Shown here: positions 1 through 6,414 of the stretch, one piece after another
Numbering within the stretch: position 1 is the first letter of the stretch
Layout: each line of letters opens with the position of its first letter
DNA from: Saprospiraceae bacterium
GTDB taxonomy: Bacteria; Bacteroidota; Bacteroidia; Chitinophagales; Saprospiraceae
Assembly: GCA_020846655.1 (NCBI GenBank)
Contig: JADLDL010000302.1
Span: 1 to 38,139, forward strand
DNA length: 38,139 nt
Direction of reading: 5' to 3'
Program-made: the position numbers and the translations under genes
The notes under the pieces: model-generated
Told to the model about the DNA's origin: nothing
The model's database searches: none
Seen by the model: the letters and a program-made list of their open reading frames with translations, nothing else

Positions 1-818
1 ATTGGACCTACAACGGCTACAACCCCTACTACTGTCAGAATAATGCCTGGGTGAACAACTCGTATTATTACAACAACAACAACAACGGCGGGAACAACAA
101 CGGCTACAAGCCCAAGACGTATACCGGACCGCGCCGGGGAGGCTCCACCGTCAATCCGGGGTATGCCCGTATTGCCGATTCCGGCCAAACCGCCCGCTCC
201 AACCGCCTGACGCCGTCCAATACGAAAGACGTACCGGTTATTGAAATGCCGGCCCAGCGCCCCAACGGCCGCGTAGAACCCGGCGGCGTGCGCAGAGACC
301 CGACTTCTACCCCCGAGCGCGGCACTACCACCCGGCCGACTGCCCGCGACGTACAGCCCAACCGCGAAACCATTCCGGCCCGCGAAGTAACGCCCAATCG
401 GGAAACCCGCCCAGCCCGCGACGTGACGCCCAACCGCGAAACCCGCCCGAGCCGTGAGGTGACGCCCAACCGCGAAACCCGCCCGAGCCGTGAGGTGACG
501 CCCAACCGCGAAACCCGCCCGAGCCGCGAAGTATCGCCTTCCCGCGAAGAGCGCCCGGCCACTCGCCCGAGCCGTGAGGTATCGCCTGCCCGCGAAGAGC
601 GCCCCAGCCGCCCGAGCCGTGAGGTATCGCCCAACCGCGAAGAACGGCCCAGCCGGCCTTCCTACGATCAGCCCTCGCGCTCCAACAGCAGCAACGAACG
701 CAGCATCCAGCCCAGCCGCAGCAGCGACAGCGGTAGCAGCCGGAGCAGCGGCGATTCGGGCCGCAGCAGCAGTGGCAACTCCGGCCGCAGCGGCGGTGGT
801 GGCCGCGGCCGCGACTAA
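1..818 (+). CDS. Asn/Arg-rich repetitive protein, 5' end outside window
   Basis: The frame is open from the first bases of the window (codons start at position 3: Trp-Thr-Tyr-Asn-Gly-Tyr), so the GTG at 51 is probably not the start and the gene is cut by the window edge. The visible product has a Tyr/Asn-rich stretch with a poly-Asn run, a linker, and then eight tandem repeats of the type EVTPNRETRPSR between 348 and 665: five exact 36-bp units (348-527), followed by three longer variants of 48, 45 and 45 bp. It ends in a Ser/Gly/Arg-rich low-complexity tail. The protein is very basic and has no visible enzymatic motif. I do not recognise a family. Disorder and low complexity suggest a surface-associated, adhesive or nucleic-acid-binding tail, but that is inference. 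The missing N-terminus could hold the defining domain. Confidence 0.75.
   Translation, partial: WTYNGYNPYYCQNNAWVNNSYYYNNNNNGGNNNGYKPKTYTGPRRGGSTVNPGYARIADSGQTARSNRLTPSNTKDVPVIEMPAQRPNGRVEPGGVRRDPTSTPERGTTTRPTARDVQPNRETIPAREVTPNRETRPARDVTPNRETRPSREVTPNRETRPSREVTPNRETRPSREVSPSREERPATRPSREVSPAREERPSRPSREVSPNREERPSRPSYDQPSRSNSSNERSIQPSRSSDSGSSRSSGDSGRSSSGNSGRSGGGGRGRD
348..665 (+). repeat. Tandem coding repeat, 36-bp units
   Basis: Five 36-bp units begin at 348, 384, 420, 456 and 492. Three longer units follow (528-575, 576-620, 621-665). Each encodes a (D/E)V-x-PxRE-x-xPxR type dodecapeptide. The units at 456 and 492 are nearly identical at DNA level, which points to recent duplication. The same GC-rich periodicity keeps antisense frames open, and these are not regarded as genes. 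Confidence 0.9.
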
Positions 819-842
819 TCGCGCCGGCTTGATTTTTCTTTC

Positions 843-885
843 TTATCCCCGGGTTGCTACCAACAGCCTGGCAACCCGGGGATAA
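843..885. other. Strong hairpin with 15-bp stem
   Basis: Positions 843-857 and 871-885 are perfect reverse complements (arm TTATCCCCGGGTTGC) with a 13-nt loop, directly after the stop codon of the repetitive protein gene. No T-tract follows on the + strand (AAGAAGG follows), so it is not a textbook intrinsic terminator. It may act together with the terminator at 934-976 or protect the mRNA 3' end. Confidence 0.65.
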
Positions 886-921
886 AAGAAGGAACAAACG
901 CTCAATCCCAATCCCTGTCTT

Positions 922-976
922 ATCATGTACATGATGGGTGGAAAACGGTCCTGACACCTCCTTCCACCCATTTTTT
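922..976 (+). terminator. Palindrome plus intrinsic terminator after repetitive gene
   Basis: A perfect 14-bp palindrome (ATCATGTACATGAT, 922-935) overlaps the left arm of a second hairpin. Positions 934-943 pair with 962-971 (core TGGGTGGAA/TTCCACCCA), and T residues follow directly (971-976). Stem plus T-tract in the + direction fits an intrinsic terminator of the upstream gene, lying just before the porin promoter. Confidence 0.7.
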
Positions 977-995
977 ATTGGCCCCAGCGAATCTG

Positions 996-1003
996 TATGT
1001 TTG
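996..1003 (+). promoter_or_regulatory. Bacteroidota -7 box of the porin gene
   Basis: TATGTTTG is an exact match to the TAnnTTTG element recognised by the Bacteroidota primary sigma factor. It lies 29 nt before the ATG at 1033. A TTG at 978-980 is the only nearby -33 candidate, and its 15-bp spacing is shorter than usual. The box contains the alternative ATG at 997, which argues against that start. Confidence 0.5.
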
Positions 1004-1032
1004 CCCTAATTCATTCAACCTGGACCTTTTCT

Positions 1033-2496
1033 ATGAAACGACATCTCTTGCTTTCCTTCTTGTTTCTGTCCGTCGCTGCCTTCGGCCAAAACCCCGAGGA
1101 TGTGCTTCGATATTCTTACCTGAATCCCAGCGGCACCGCCCGTTTTCTGGGCGCCGGCGGCTCATTCGGAGCCTTGGGCGCCGATTTTAGTACCCTGAGC
1201 CAAAACCCAGCCGGCCTGGCGCTGTTTCGCACCGACGAGCTGATGTTCAGCCCCTCCATCCGGTTTACGAATACGGATGCGACCCTGGCCGGATCCAACC
1301 CTACCCTGAATGAAACGAAAAGCAATTTTCACTTCGGCAACCTCGGCATTGTATTCAATACCAACCCGGGCAAAAGCCGCTGGAAAACCTTCAACGTGGG
1401 GCTCGGGTACAACCAACTGAACAACTTTAACCGGGGCGTCTATTACAGTGGCACGGCCTCCGGCACCGTTTTGAACGATTGGTTTGCCGAAGCACAGTCT
1501 ACCCTTGCTACCGGCACTGAGGACGACCTCGACCCCTTCCATTCGCGCATGGCCTACGATGCCAACGCCATCTACTACCAGGACGGCGCCTTGTCCTATG
1601 ATTTTCTTGGAAATGAAAACGTCAACATCGAACGTTCGCAACTGGCCGTGTTGTCGGGCGCAATGAATGAAATGGTGTTGTCGTTTGCTGGCAACTACGA
1701 CGAAAAACTGATGGTTGGCACCACGATTGGCGTGCCTTTCGTCAAGTACCGTCAAAATACCAGTTACGATGAGACCGACCCCGACAACCTGGTCAATTAT
1801 TTCGACGAGCTGAATTACAACGAATACCTCCAAACCGATGGCATTGGGGTCAACCTCAAGTTGGGCGTGATTTACAAGGTGAGCCAGGCCTTTCGACTGG
1901 GCGCCAGTTTCCACACGCCGACCTGGCTGAGCCTGACCGACAAGTTTGATAACTCGTTTTCCTATACCTACACCGACAACAACGGCCGATCCACCACCGA
2001 CGCCAGTTCGCCCCAGGGCACCTTCGATTACAAACTGGCCACCCCTTGGCGGGCCGCTGTGAGTGCCGCCATGTTGATAAAAAAATACGGCTTTCTCAGC
2101 GCCGATGTGGAATGGGTCGACTACAGTGCCAACAGTTTCAACCTGACCTCCGACATTGCCAGCAACGACAACCAGAATTTTGAACGCCAGCTCAATACGG
2201 CTATTCAAAAAGACTACGGCTCCGCCGTAAACATCCGCGTAGGCGGCGAAGCGGTGCTGGATAACTTCCGGCTGCGGGCCGGCGTCAACCTGCTGGGCAA
2301 GCCCGACGCCGATGAAAGCGGCTTCAACATGGGCTATTCCTTAGGCGCAGGCGTTCGGGGCGAATCGTTTTACCTGGACCTGGGCTATCGCCTGAGCAGC
2401 GGGGAGGGCGTTATCGCCGCTTATCGGGACGGCCCGGAGGCAAAAACCAAAAGCATCGCGCACAACCTGCTGATGACGGTCGGATTCAAATTCTAA
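1033..2496 (+). CDS. OmpP1/FadL/TodX-like outer membrane protein
   Basis: This is a predicted outer-membrane beta-barrel of 487 residues, probably a passive channel for hydrophobic compounds, as for the FadL/TodX family. The start at 1033 gives a clean signal peptide (MKRHLLLSFLFLSVAAFGQ); the upstream ATG at 997 lies inside the -7 box. The mature N-terminus carries the family-typical pattern: a Gly/Ala-rich stretch GAGGSFGALGADFS followed by the NPAGLA motif near residue 60, corresponding to the FadL hatch. The rest shows alternating aromatic/polar strands and ends in a Phe-rich strand (VGFKF), as expected for recognition by the BAM complex. It is monocistronic, between its own promoter and a strong terminator at 2516-2576. 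The substrate cannot be told from the sequence. Confidence 0.8.
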   Translation: MKRHLLLSFLFLSVAAFGQNPEDVLRYSYLNPSGTARFLGAGGSFGALGADFSTLSQNPAGLALFRTDELMFSPSIRFTNTDATLAGSNPTLNETKSNFHFGNLGIVFNTNPGKSRWKTFNVGLGYNQLNNFNRGVYYSGTASGTVLNDWFAEAQSTLATGTEDDLDPFHSRMAYDANAIYYQDGALSYDFLGNENVNIERSQLAVLSGAMNEMVLSFAGNYDEKLMVGTTIGVPFVKYRQNTSYDETDPDNLVNYFDELNYNEYLQTDGIGVNLKLGVIYKVSQAFRLGASFHTPTWLSLTDKFDNSFSYTYTDNNGRSTTDASSPQGTFDYKLATPWRAAVSAAMLIKKYGFLSADVEWVDYSANSFNLTSDIASNDNQNFERQLNTAIQKDYGSAVNIRVGGEAVLDNFRLRAGVNLLGKPDADESGFNMGYSLGAGVRGESFYLDLGYRLSSGEGVIAAYRDGPEAKTKSIAHNLLMTVGFKF

Positions 2497-2515
2497 AAAA
2501 CGAGCCGGCCGGCAC

Positions 2516-2576
2516 AACACGGATGGAACAGCAACAGGCGGACAAAATCCGCGACGTGCTGCTCCATCCGTGTTTT
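2516..2576 (+). terminator. Intrinsic terminator of the porin gene
   Basis: Positions 2516-2527 (AACACGGATGGA) pair perfectly with 2563-2574. Inside, CAGC/GCTG and GCGGA/TCCGC form further helices, and TTTTCATTTT follows the outer arm. The in-frame ATG at 2523, upstream of the epimerase gene, lies inside this hairpin and is therefore an unlikely start. Confidence 0.75.
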
Positions 2577-2606
2577 CATTTTGCCATATTTGCAGCAAAA
2601 AAAGAC

Positions 2607-3149
2607 ATGGCCGTTGTGCAAACTGCAATCCCCGGCCTGCTGGTGTACGAGCCGCAGGTTTTTCACGATGAACGCGGGTATTTTTTTGAAAGTTATAACC
2701 GTCGGGTATGGGCGGAGGCGGGTGTAGACTGCGAATTTGTACAAGCCAACCAGGCGCGCAGTACCCGGGGCGTTTTGCGGGGCCTGCACTACCAGACTGG
2801 CGCCCACGCCCAAGCCAAACTGGTGCGGGTGGTGGAAGGCGAAGTGGTGGATGTGGCTGTTGATCTTCGCGAGGATTCGCCCACCTATGGCCAGTGGTTT
2901 TCGATTCACCTGAGCGCCGAAAACAAACGCCAACTGCTGGTGCCCCGGGGATTTGCCCACGGCTATGTGGTGCTCAGTGAAACCGCTGAGTTTGTTTATA
3001 AATGTGACAATTATTACTCCAAAGCGCACGAGGGTGGCATCCGCTACGATGACCCAAGTTTGAACATCGATTGGGGCTTTGACCTGTCGAAGGTCATCGT
3101 ATCGGCCAAAGATTTGGAACTGCCGGCTTTTGGCCAGCACCGCCGCTAA
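2607..3149 (+). CDS. rfbC: dTDP-4-dehydrorhamnose 3,5-epimerase
   Basis: A cupin-fold epimerase (180 residues, normal length for RmlC/RfbC) that converts dTDP-4-dehydro-6-deoxyglucose to dTDP-4-dehydro-L-rhamnose for O-antigen or other surface glycans. Visible family features are the N-terminal VFHDERGYFFE segment, the LRGLHYQ motif with catalytic His61, Lys71, the VPRGFAHGY turn, and Tyr131 in the EFVYKCDNYY segment. The C-terminal part (DPSLNIDWG) is also typical. The ATG at 2607 is chosen because the in-frame upstream ATG at 2523 lies in the preceding terminator. A CATATTTG sequence at 2585-2592 matches the Bacteroidota -7 box at 7 of 8 positions. No rfbA, rfbB or rfbD lies nearby, so the pathway genes are split. 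Confidence 0.93.
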   Translation: MAVVQTAIPGLLVYEPQVFHDERGYFFESYNRRVWAEAGVDCEFVQANQARSTRGVLRGLHYQTGAHAQAKLVRVVEGEVVDVAVDLREDSPTYGQWFSIHLSAENKRQLLVPRGFAHGYVVLSETAEFVYKCDNYYSKAHEGGIRYDDPSLNIDWGFDLSKVIVSAKDLELPAFGQHRR

Positions 3150-3189
3150 GAAACTGCCCGCCAGGGGTTTTCAGCCGGTTTCTAAATCT

Positions 3190-3223
3190 ACCCGGCCAAA
3201 CCGCCAACAACAAATGGCCGGGT
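3190..3223. other. Hairpin between rfbC and PTPS-like gene
   Basis: ACCCGGCCA (3190-3198) and TGGCCGGGT (3215-3223) form a perfect 9-bp stem with a 16-nt loop, 38 nt before the next start codon. No T-tract follows, so it may be an mRNA processing or leader structure rather than a terminator. Confidence 0.45.
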
Positions 3224-3260
3224 GTGCTGTTCAGTTGGACACACCTACACGACTTGTTAC

Positions 3261-3671
3261 ATGAAAGTTGCCGTTATCCGCAAAGCACATTTCAATGCCG
3301 CCCACCGGCTGCATAATCCGGCCTGGCCTGCCGAAAAAAATCAGGCCGTATTCGGGCTTTGCAACAACCCCAACTGGCACGGGCACAACTACGAACTCGA
3401 AGTGCGGGTGAGCGGCGAAATTGATCCCGAAACCGGGATGGTTGTCGACCTGGGTTGGTTGGCCGACCTCATCCGCGATGAAATCGAGCACCGCTTCGAT
3501 CACAAAAACCTGAATTTGGATACCCTTGAGTTTCGCGATCTCAATCCCACAGCAGAAAATATTTGCGTGGTGATCTGGAATATCCTGCGCCCCAACCTAC
3601 CGGCCGAGCGCTATGACCTGCACGTGCGGTTGTACGAAACCCCGCGCAATTTTGTAGAATACCCCGCCTGA
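3261..3671 (+). CDS. 6-pyruvoyl-tetrahydropterin synthase/QueD-family enzyme
   Basis: A T-fold enzyme of 136 residues that should act on 7,8-dihydroneopterin triphosphate. The zinc ligands His15 (HFNAAHRL), His40 and His42 (WHGHNYEL) are present, as is the distal catalytic pattern FDHKNLN. The candidate catalytic Cys34 sits in CNNPNWHGH. This spacing matches the 6-pyruvoyltetrahydropterin synthase (PTPS-II) motif known from animals and some bacteria, rather than the CxxxHGH spacing of canonical QueD. The glutamate of LYETPRNFVEY near the C-terminus fits pterin binding. Members with this motif may make a biopterin precursor, a carboxy-tetrahydropterin for queuosine, or both. The gene follows rfbC by 111 nt and ends 10 nt before the convergent rnhB stop. 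The start at 3261 leaves out a poorly conserved 13-residue extension. Confidence 0.87.
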   Translation: MKVAVIRKAHFNAAHRLHNPAWPAEKNQAVFGLCNNPNWHGHNYELEVRVSGEIDPETGMVVDLGWLADLIRDEIEHRFDHKNLNLDTLEFRDLNPTAENICVVIWNILRPNLPAERYDLHVRLYETPRNFVEYPA

Positions 3672-3681
3672 ATCCCCTTTT

Positions 3682-4290
3682 TTAAGGCTCAAACAAGGCC
3701 ATCTGTTCGCCTTCGGGTAGCTGCTGGAACGAGCGTCGGTGGTGCTCGGTGAGCCCATGCCGGCGAATCGCCTCCCGGTGCGCGAGAGTCGGGTAGCCTT
3801 TGTTGGACAACCAGTGGTACTCCGGAAATTGTTCGGCCAGCCGGTACATCTCGGCGTCGCGGTAGGTTTTAGCCAAAATTGAGGCTGCCGCGATGGAAGC
3901 GTATTTCCCATCGCCTTTTACCACACAGAGGTGCGGCACGCCGGGATAGGCCCGGAAGCGATTGCCGTCGACGAGGATAAATTCGGGTCGCCGTTGCAGG
4001 CCATCGAGGGCGCGGTGCATGGCCAGGTAGGAGGCTTGCAAAATATTGATCCGGTCGATCTCCGCCGGCGAGGCCTGGGCGACACACCAGGCCAGGGCTT
4101 CGGCTTCGACAACCAGCCGCAGGGCATCGCGCTGCTTTTCGCTGAGTTGTTTGGAATCGTTGAGCAAGGGGTGGGAAAAATCTTCGGGCAAGATCACCGC
4201 TGCCGCAAAAACAGGCCCCGACAGGCATCCGCGGCCCGCCTCGTCACAACCGGCCTCCGGCCGCCCGGGTAGGTGATGAGAAAGTAACAT
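3682..4290 (-). CDS. rnhB: Ribonuclease HII
   Basis: A cytoplasmic endonuclease that cuts the RNA strand of RNA-DNA hybrids and starts removal of misincorporated ribonucleotides. At 202 residues it has normal length. The N-terminal signature [13 protein letters not shown] gives the metal-binding Asp16-Glu17. DSKQLS, the catalytic Asp108 in LVDGNRF, and the [20 protein letters not shown] block are all present. The C-terminal HRRSF segment is also family-like. The ATG at 4290 is preferred because an in-frame extension to 4368 has no conserved residues and would run past the neighbouring start codon. It is divergent from the hpt gene (86 nt apart) and convergent with the PTPS-like gene (10 nt apart). 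Confidence 0.95.
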   Translation of the reverse strand: MLLSHHLPGRPEAGCDEAGRGCLSGPVFAAAVILPEDFSHPLLNDSKQLSEKQRDALRLVVEAEALAWCVAQASPAEIDRINILQASYLAMHRALDGLQRRPEFILVDGNRFRAYPGVPHLCVVKGDGKYASIAAASILAKTYRDAEMYRLAEQFPEYHWLSNKGYPTLAHREAIRRHGLTEHHRRSFQQLPEGEQMALFEP

Positions 4291-4344
4291 GGCGCAATTT
4301 CGGGTGAAGGTACAAAAGGGGAAGAGCCACTGCCAAACTTGCCC

Positions 4345-4352
4345 TAACTTTG
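4345..4352 (+). promoter_or_regulatory. Bacteroidota -7 box of hpt
   Basis: TAACTTTG matches TAnnTTTG exactly, 24 nt before the ATG at 4376. No TTG is seen at the usual 19-21-bp distance upstream, so the assignment rests on the -7 element and its position. Confidence 0.4.
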
Positions 4353-4375
4353 CTCCCCAACAAATCAACCGGCCT

Positions 4376-4933
4376 ATGCAGCCCTACGCACACCCCTCCG
4401 ATCATATTCAACTCCACGATCTGCTGTTTGTTCCGCTCTTTTCAGAAGCCAAAGTGCGGGAGCGCGTTCGCGAACTCGGCGCCACCCTGAGCCAGCAATA
4501 CCACAACAAAACGCCCTTGTTTATCAGTATTCTCAGCGGCGCGTTTGTATTCGCCTCGGACCTCATGCGCGATTTCGACGGCAATTGCGAAGTGGGCTTC
4601 GTCAAACTCTCCTCCTACACCGGTACGCAAAGCAGCGGGCGGGTGCAAACCGTGATGGGCTTGGAGAAAGACCTGAAAGACCGCCACCTGATCGTGGTGG
4701 AAGATATTGTCGACACAGGCCGCACCCTACATTTTTTTCTCGACCATTTGCGCAGCCAGGGCCCGGCTTCTATTTGCACCGTCACCTTTCTCCGCAAACC
4801 GGAGGCGCTGGCCTTTCCGGTACAGGTCGACCATGCCGGATTCGACATCGAGAACCGCTTCGTGGTCGGGTATGGCCTCGACTACGAGGGTCTGGGCCGC
4901 AACCTGCCCGGCGTGTATCAACTCATTGAATAA
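4376..4933 (+). CDS. hpt: Hypoxanthine phosphoribosyltransferase
   Basis: A purine-salvage enzyme that transfers phosphoribose from PRPP to hypoxanthine (and/or guanine). It has 185 residues and a type I phosphoribosyltransferase fold. Visible elements are the [13 protein letters not shown] segment near residues 50-62, the flexible-loop region [13 protein letters not shown], the PRPP-binding motif [11 protein letters not shown], and the base-site region [15 protein letters not shown] with the aromatic and Asp residues typical of HGPRTases. The ATG at 4376 is chosen because the longer frame (from 4289) adds a non-conserved stretch overlapping the rnhB start and the promoter. The last 16 bp overlap the 3' end of the convergent aminotransferase gene. 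Confidence 0.92.
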   Translation: MQPYAHPSDHIQLHDLLFVPLFSEAKVRERVRELGATLSQQYHNKTPLFISILSGAFVFASDLMRDFDGNCEVGFVKLSSYTGTQSSGRVQTVMGLEKDLKDRHLIVVEDIVDTGRTLHFFLDHLRSQGPASICTVTFLRKPEALAFPVQVDHAGFDIENRFVVGYGLDYEGLGRNLPGVYQLIE

Positions 4934-6150
4934 AGCGCCGCAGGCGCCACTACGCTGCTGCGCCCCGGGTACTGTTGTAAAGCCACCGCCAGGCAATCCA
5001 TGGCTTTCGACAAATCGTCGCAATTCAGCACATAGGCAAGGCGTACTTCCTGGCGCCCTTGGCCCGGTGTGGCATAAAAACCAGAGCCCGGCGCCAACAT
5101 CAGGGTTTGGTTGTTGTGGCTGAACGCTTCGAGCAGCCATTGGCAAAAGCGGTCGGCATCGTCGACCGGAAGTTGGGCAAAGACATAAAAAGCGCCGTCG
5201 GGCCGGTAACAAATCACTTCCGGCATGGCGCTCAGCCGGCTGAACAGCAAGTCGCGCCGGCGCTGGTACTCGGCTTTGACGGTTTGAAAATACTGCTCGG
5301 GCGTATCGAGTGTGGCTTCCGCAAAAATTTGCCCGTAGGTAGGCGGGCTCAGGCGCGTCTCGGCGTATTTCCGAATGGCAGTCAGGAGCGTATGGTTGCG
5401 CGACACGATCGCCCCCACGCGGGCGCCGCAAGCGCTAAACCGTTTGGACACCGAATCCAGCACCACGACGTGTTCTTCCAGGCCGGGCAATTGCAGGGCT
5501 GAGAAAAACGGGGTGTCGCCGTAGCAAAATTCGCGGTACACCTCATCGACCAGCAGAAACAGGTTGCGCTCCAGCACCACTTCGGCCAGCGCCCGCAGCA
5601 TGGCCTCCGGGTAGAGCGTGCCAGTGGGGTTGTTGGGGTTGCAGAGCAGAATAGCGCGCACATCGGGCGAAAGAGCCTGCCGGAAATCGGCTACTGTGGG
5701 CAGCGCAAAACCGTCGGCAATGCTCGTAGGCAGGGGTTTGACGGCTACACCGGCCATGCCTGCAAAGCCGAGGTAATTGGCATAAAACGGCTCGGGCGTC
5801 AGCACGGTTTCGCCGGCGTCGAGGCAGGCCAGCAAGGCAAACAATACGGCTTCGGAGGCGCCGGTGGTCACCAGAATATCGTCGGGGCTTACTTGAATCC
5901 CGAATTTTTGATAGTAGTGCGGAAGTTTTTGGCGGTAGCTGGGAACCCCCCCTGACGGGCTGTAGGCCAGCACGTCGATGCGGGCGTCGCGCAGGGCTTG
6001 CAGGGCATTTTCCGGCGTGCGAATGTCGGGTTGACCGATATTGAGGTGCCAGACCTGCTTGCCGGCCTGTTTGGCCTGGTCGGCAAAAGGGGCCAGTTTG
6101 CGGATGGGAGAGCTGTGGGCGCGGGCGCTGCGCTGTGAGACTTCAGGCAT
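4918..6150 (-). CDS. Pyridoxal-phosphate class I aminotransferase
   Basis: A fold-type I PLP enzyme of 410 residues, within the aspartate/aromatic aminotransferase group. Conserved motifs: NIGQPDIRTPENA near residue 37, AYSPSGGVPSYR, the TTGASEAV cofactor loop, CNPNNPTG, the VDEVYREFCYG segment with the PLP-contacting Asp and Tyr, the Schiff-base Lys at about 236 in DSVSKRFSACGARVG, and the substrate-carboxylate Arg in EVRLAYVLN. Substrate preference cannot be assigned. A perfect -7 box (TACCTTTG on the minus strand, 6183-6190) lies 32 nt upstream of the start. Its stop lies inside the hpt gene (16-bp convergent overlap), so the two mRNAs have complementary 3' ends. Confidence 0.9.
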   Translation of the reverse strand: MPEVSQRSARAHSSPIRKLAPFADQAKQAGKQVWHLNIGQPDIRTPENALQALRDARIDVLAYSPSGGVPSYRQKLPHYYQKFGIQVSPDDILVTTGASEAVLFALLACLDAGETVLTPEPFYANYLGFAGMAGVAVKPLPTSIADGFALPTVADFRQALSPDVRAILLCNPNNPTGTLYPEAMLRALAEVVLERNLFLLVDEVYREFCYGDTPFFSALQLPGLEEHVVVLDSVSKRFSACGARVGAIVSRNHTLLTAIRKYAETRLSPPTYGQIFAEATLDTPEQYFQTVKAEYQRRRDLLFSRLSAMPEVICYRPDGAFYVFAQLPVDDADRFCQWLLEAFSHNNQTLMLAPGSGFYATPGQGRQEVRLAYVLNCDDLSKAMDCLAVALQQYPGRSSVVAPAALYSMS

Positions 6151-6182
6151 CAGGTATGCGTTGCGTTTGTTCGGATCGGCGA

Positions 6183-6190
6183 CAAAGGTA
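6183..6190 (-). promoter_or_regulatory. Bacteroidota -7 box of the aminotransferase gene
   Basis: On the minus strand TACCTTTG fits TAnnTTTG exactly and lies 32 nt before the ATG at 6150. No clear TTG is seen at the expected distance, so this is a -7-only prediction. Confidence 0.4.
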
Positions 6191-6246
6191 CGGGGGAAAT
6201 TGCCACGGCTCGGTGGTTTTTGCGAGTTTTAGCGCGTTCTTCGCCG

Positions 6247-6283
6247 CTTTTTCCGCTTTAGGGTTCGGAAAGGGCGGAAAAAG
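6247..6283. other. Hairpin in divergent intergenic region
   Basis: CTTTTTCCGC (6247-6256) and GCGGAAAAAG (6274-6283) are perfect 10-bp inverted repeats. Inner CTTT/AAAG can extend the stem, and the + strand continues into a T-rich stretch (6291-6306). The 264-bp gap between the divergent aminotransferase and receptor genes otherwise shows only the -7 box at 6183-6190. As no + strand gene ends here, the element is more likely a leader structure or attenuator than a gene terminator. Confidence 0.45.
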
Positions 6284-6414
6284 TCCGGCACTTCTTTTTT
6301 GTTTTTCAAAAACATAGCAAGCGAAATGTGCGGTTTGCATCGTTCTGTTGTTCGTATTGTCTATGTCATATCCAAGCCTCGTGCTACACACAACAACTAC
6401 CCATATCCTCCTGT

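Noticed and set aside
104-957. Long antisense open frames across the 36-bp repeats
   Set aside because: They follow from the GC-rich repeat periodicity. The + strand frame has the meaningful dodecapeptide pattern, and the antisense products are Arg/Gly-rich without domains or export signals.
1162-2208. 348-residue minus-strand open frame inside the porin gene
   Set aside because: It lies fully antisense to a well-supported gene and shows no recognisable domain; such frames are common in GC-rich coding DNA.
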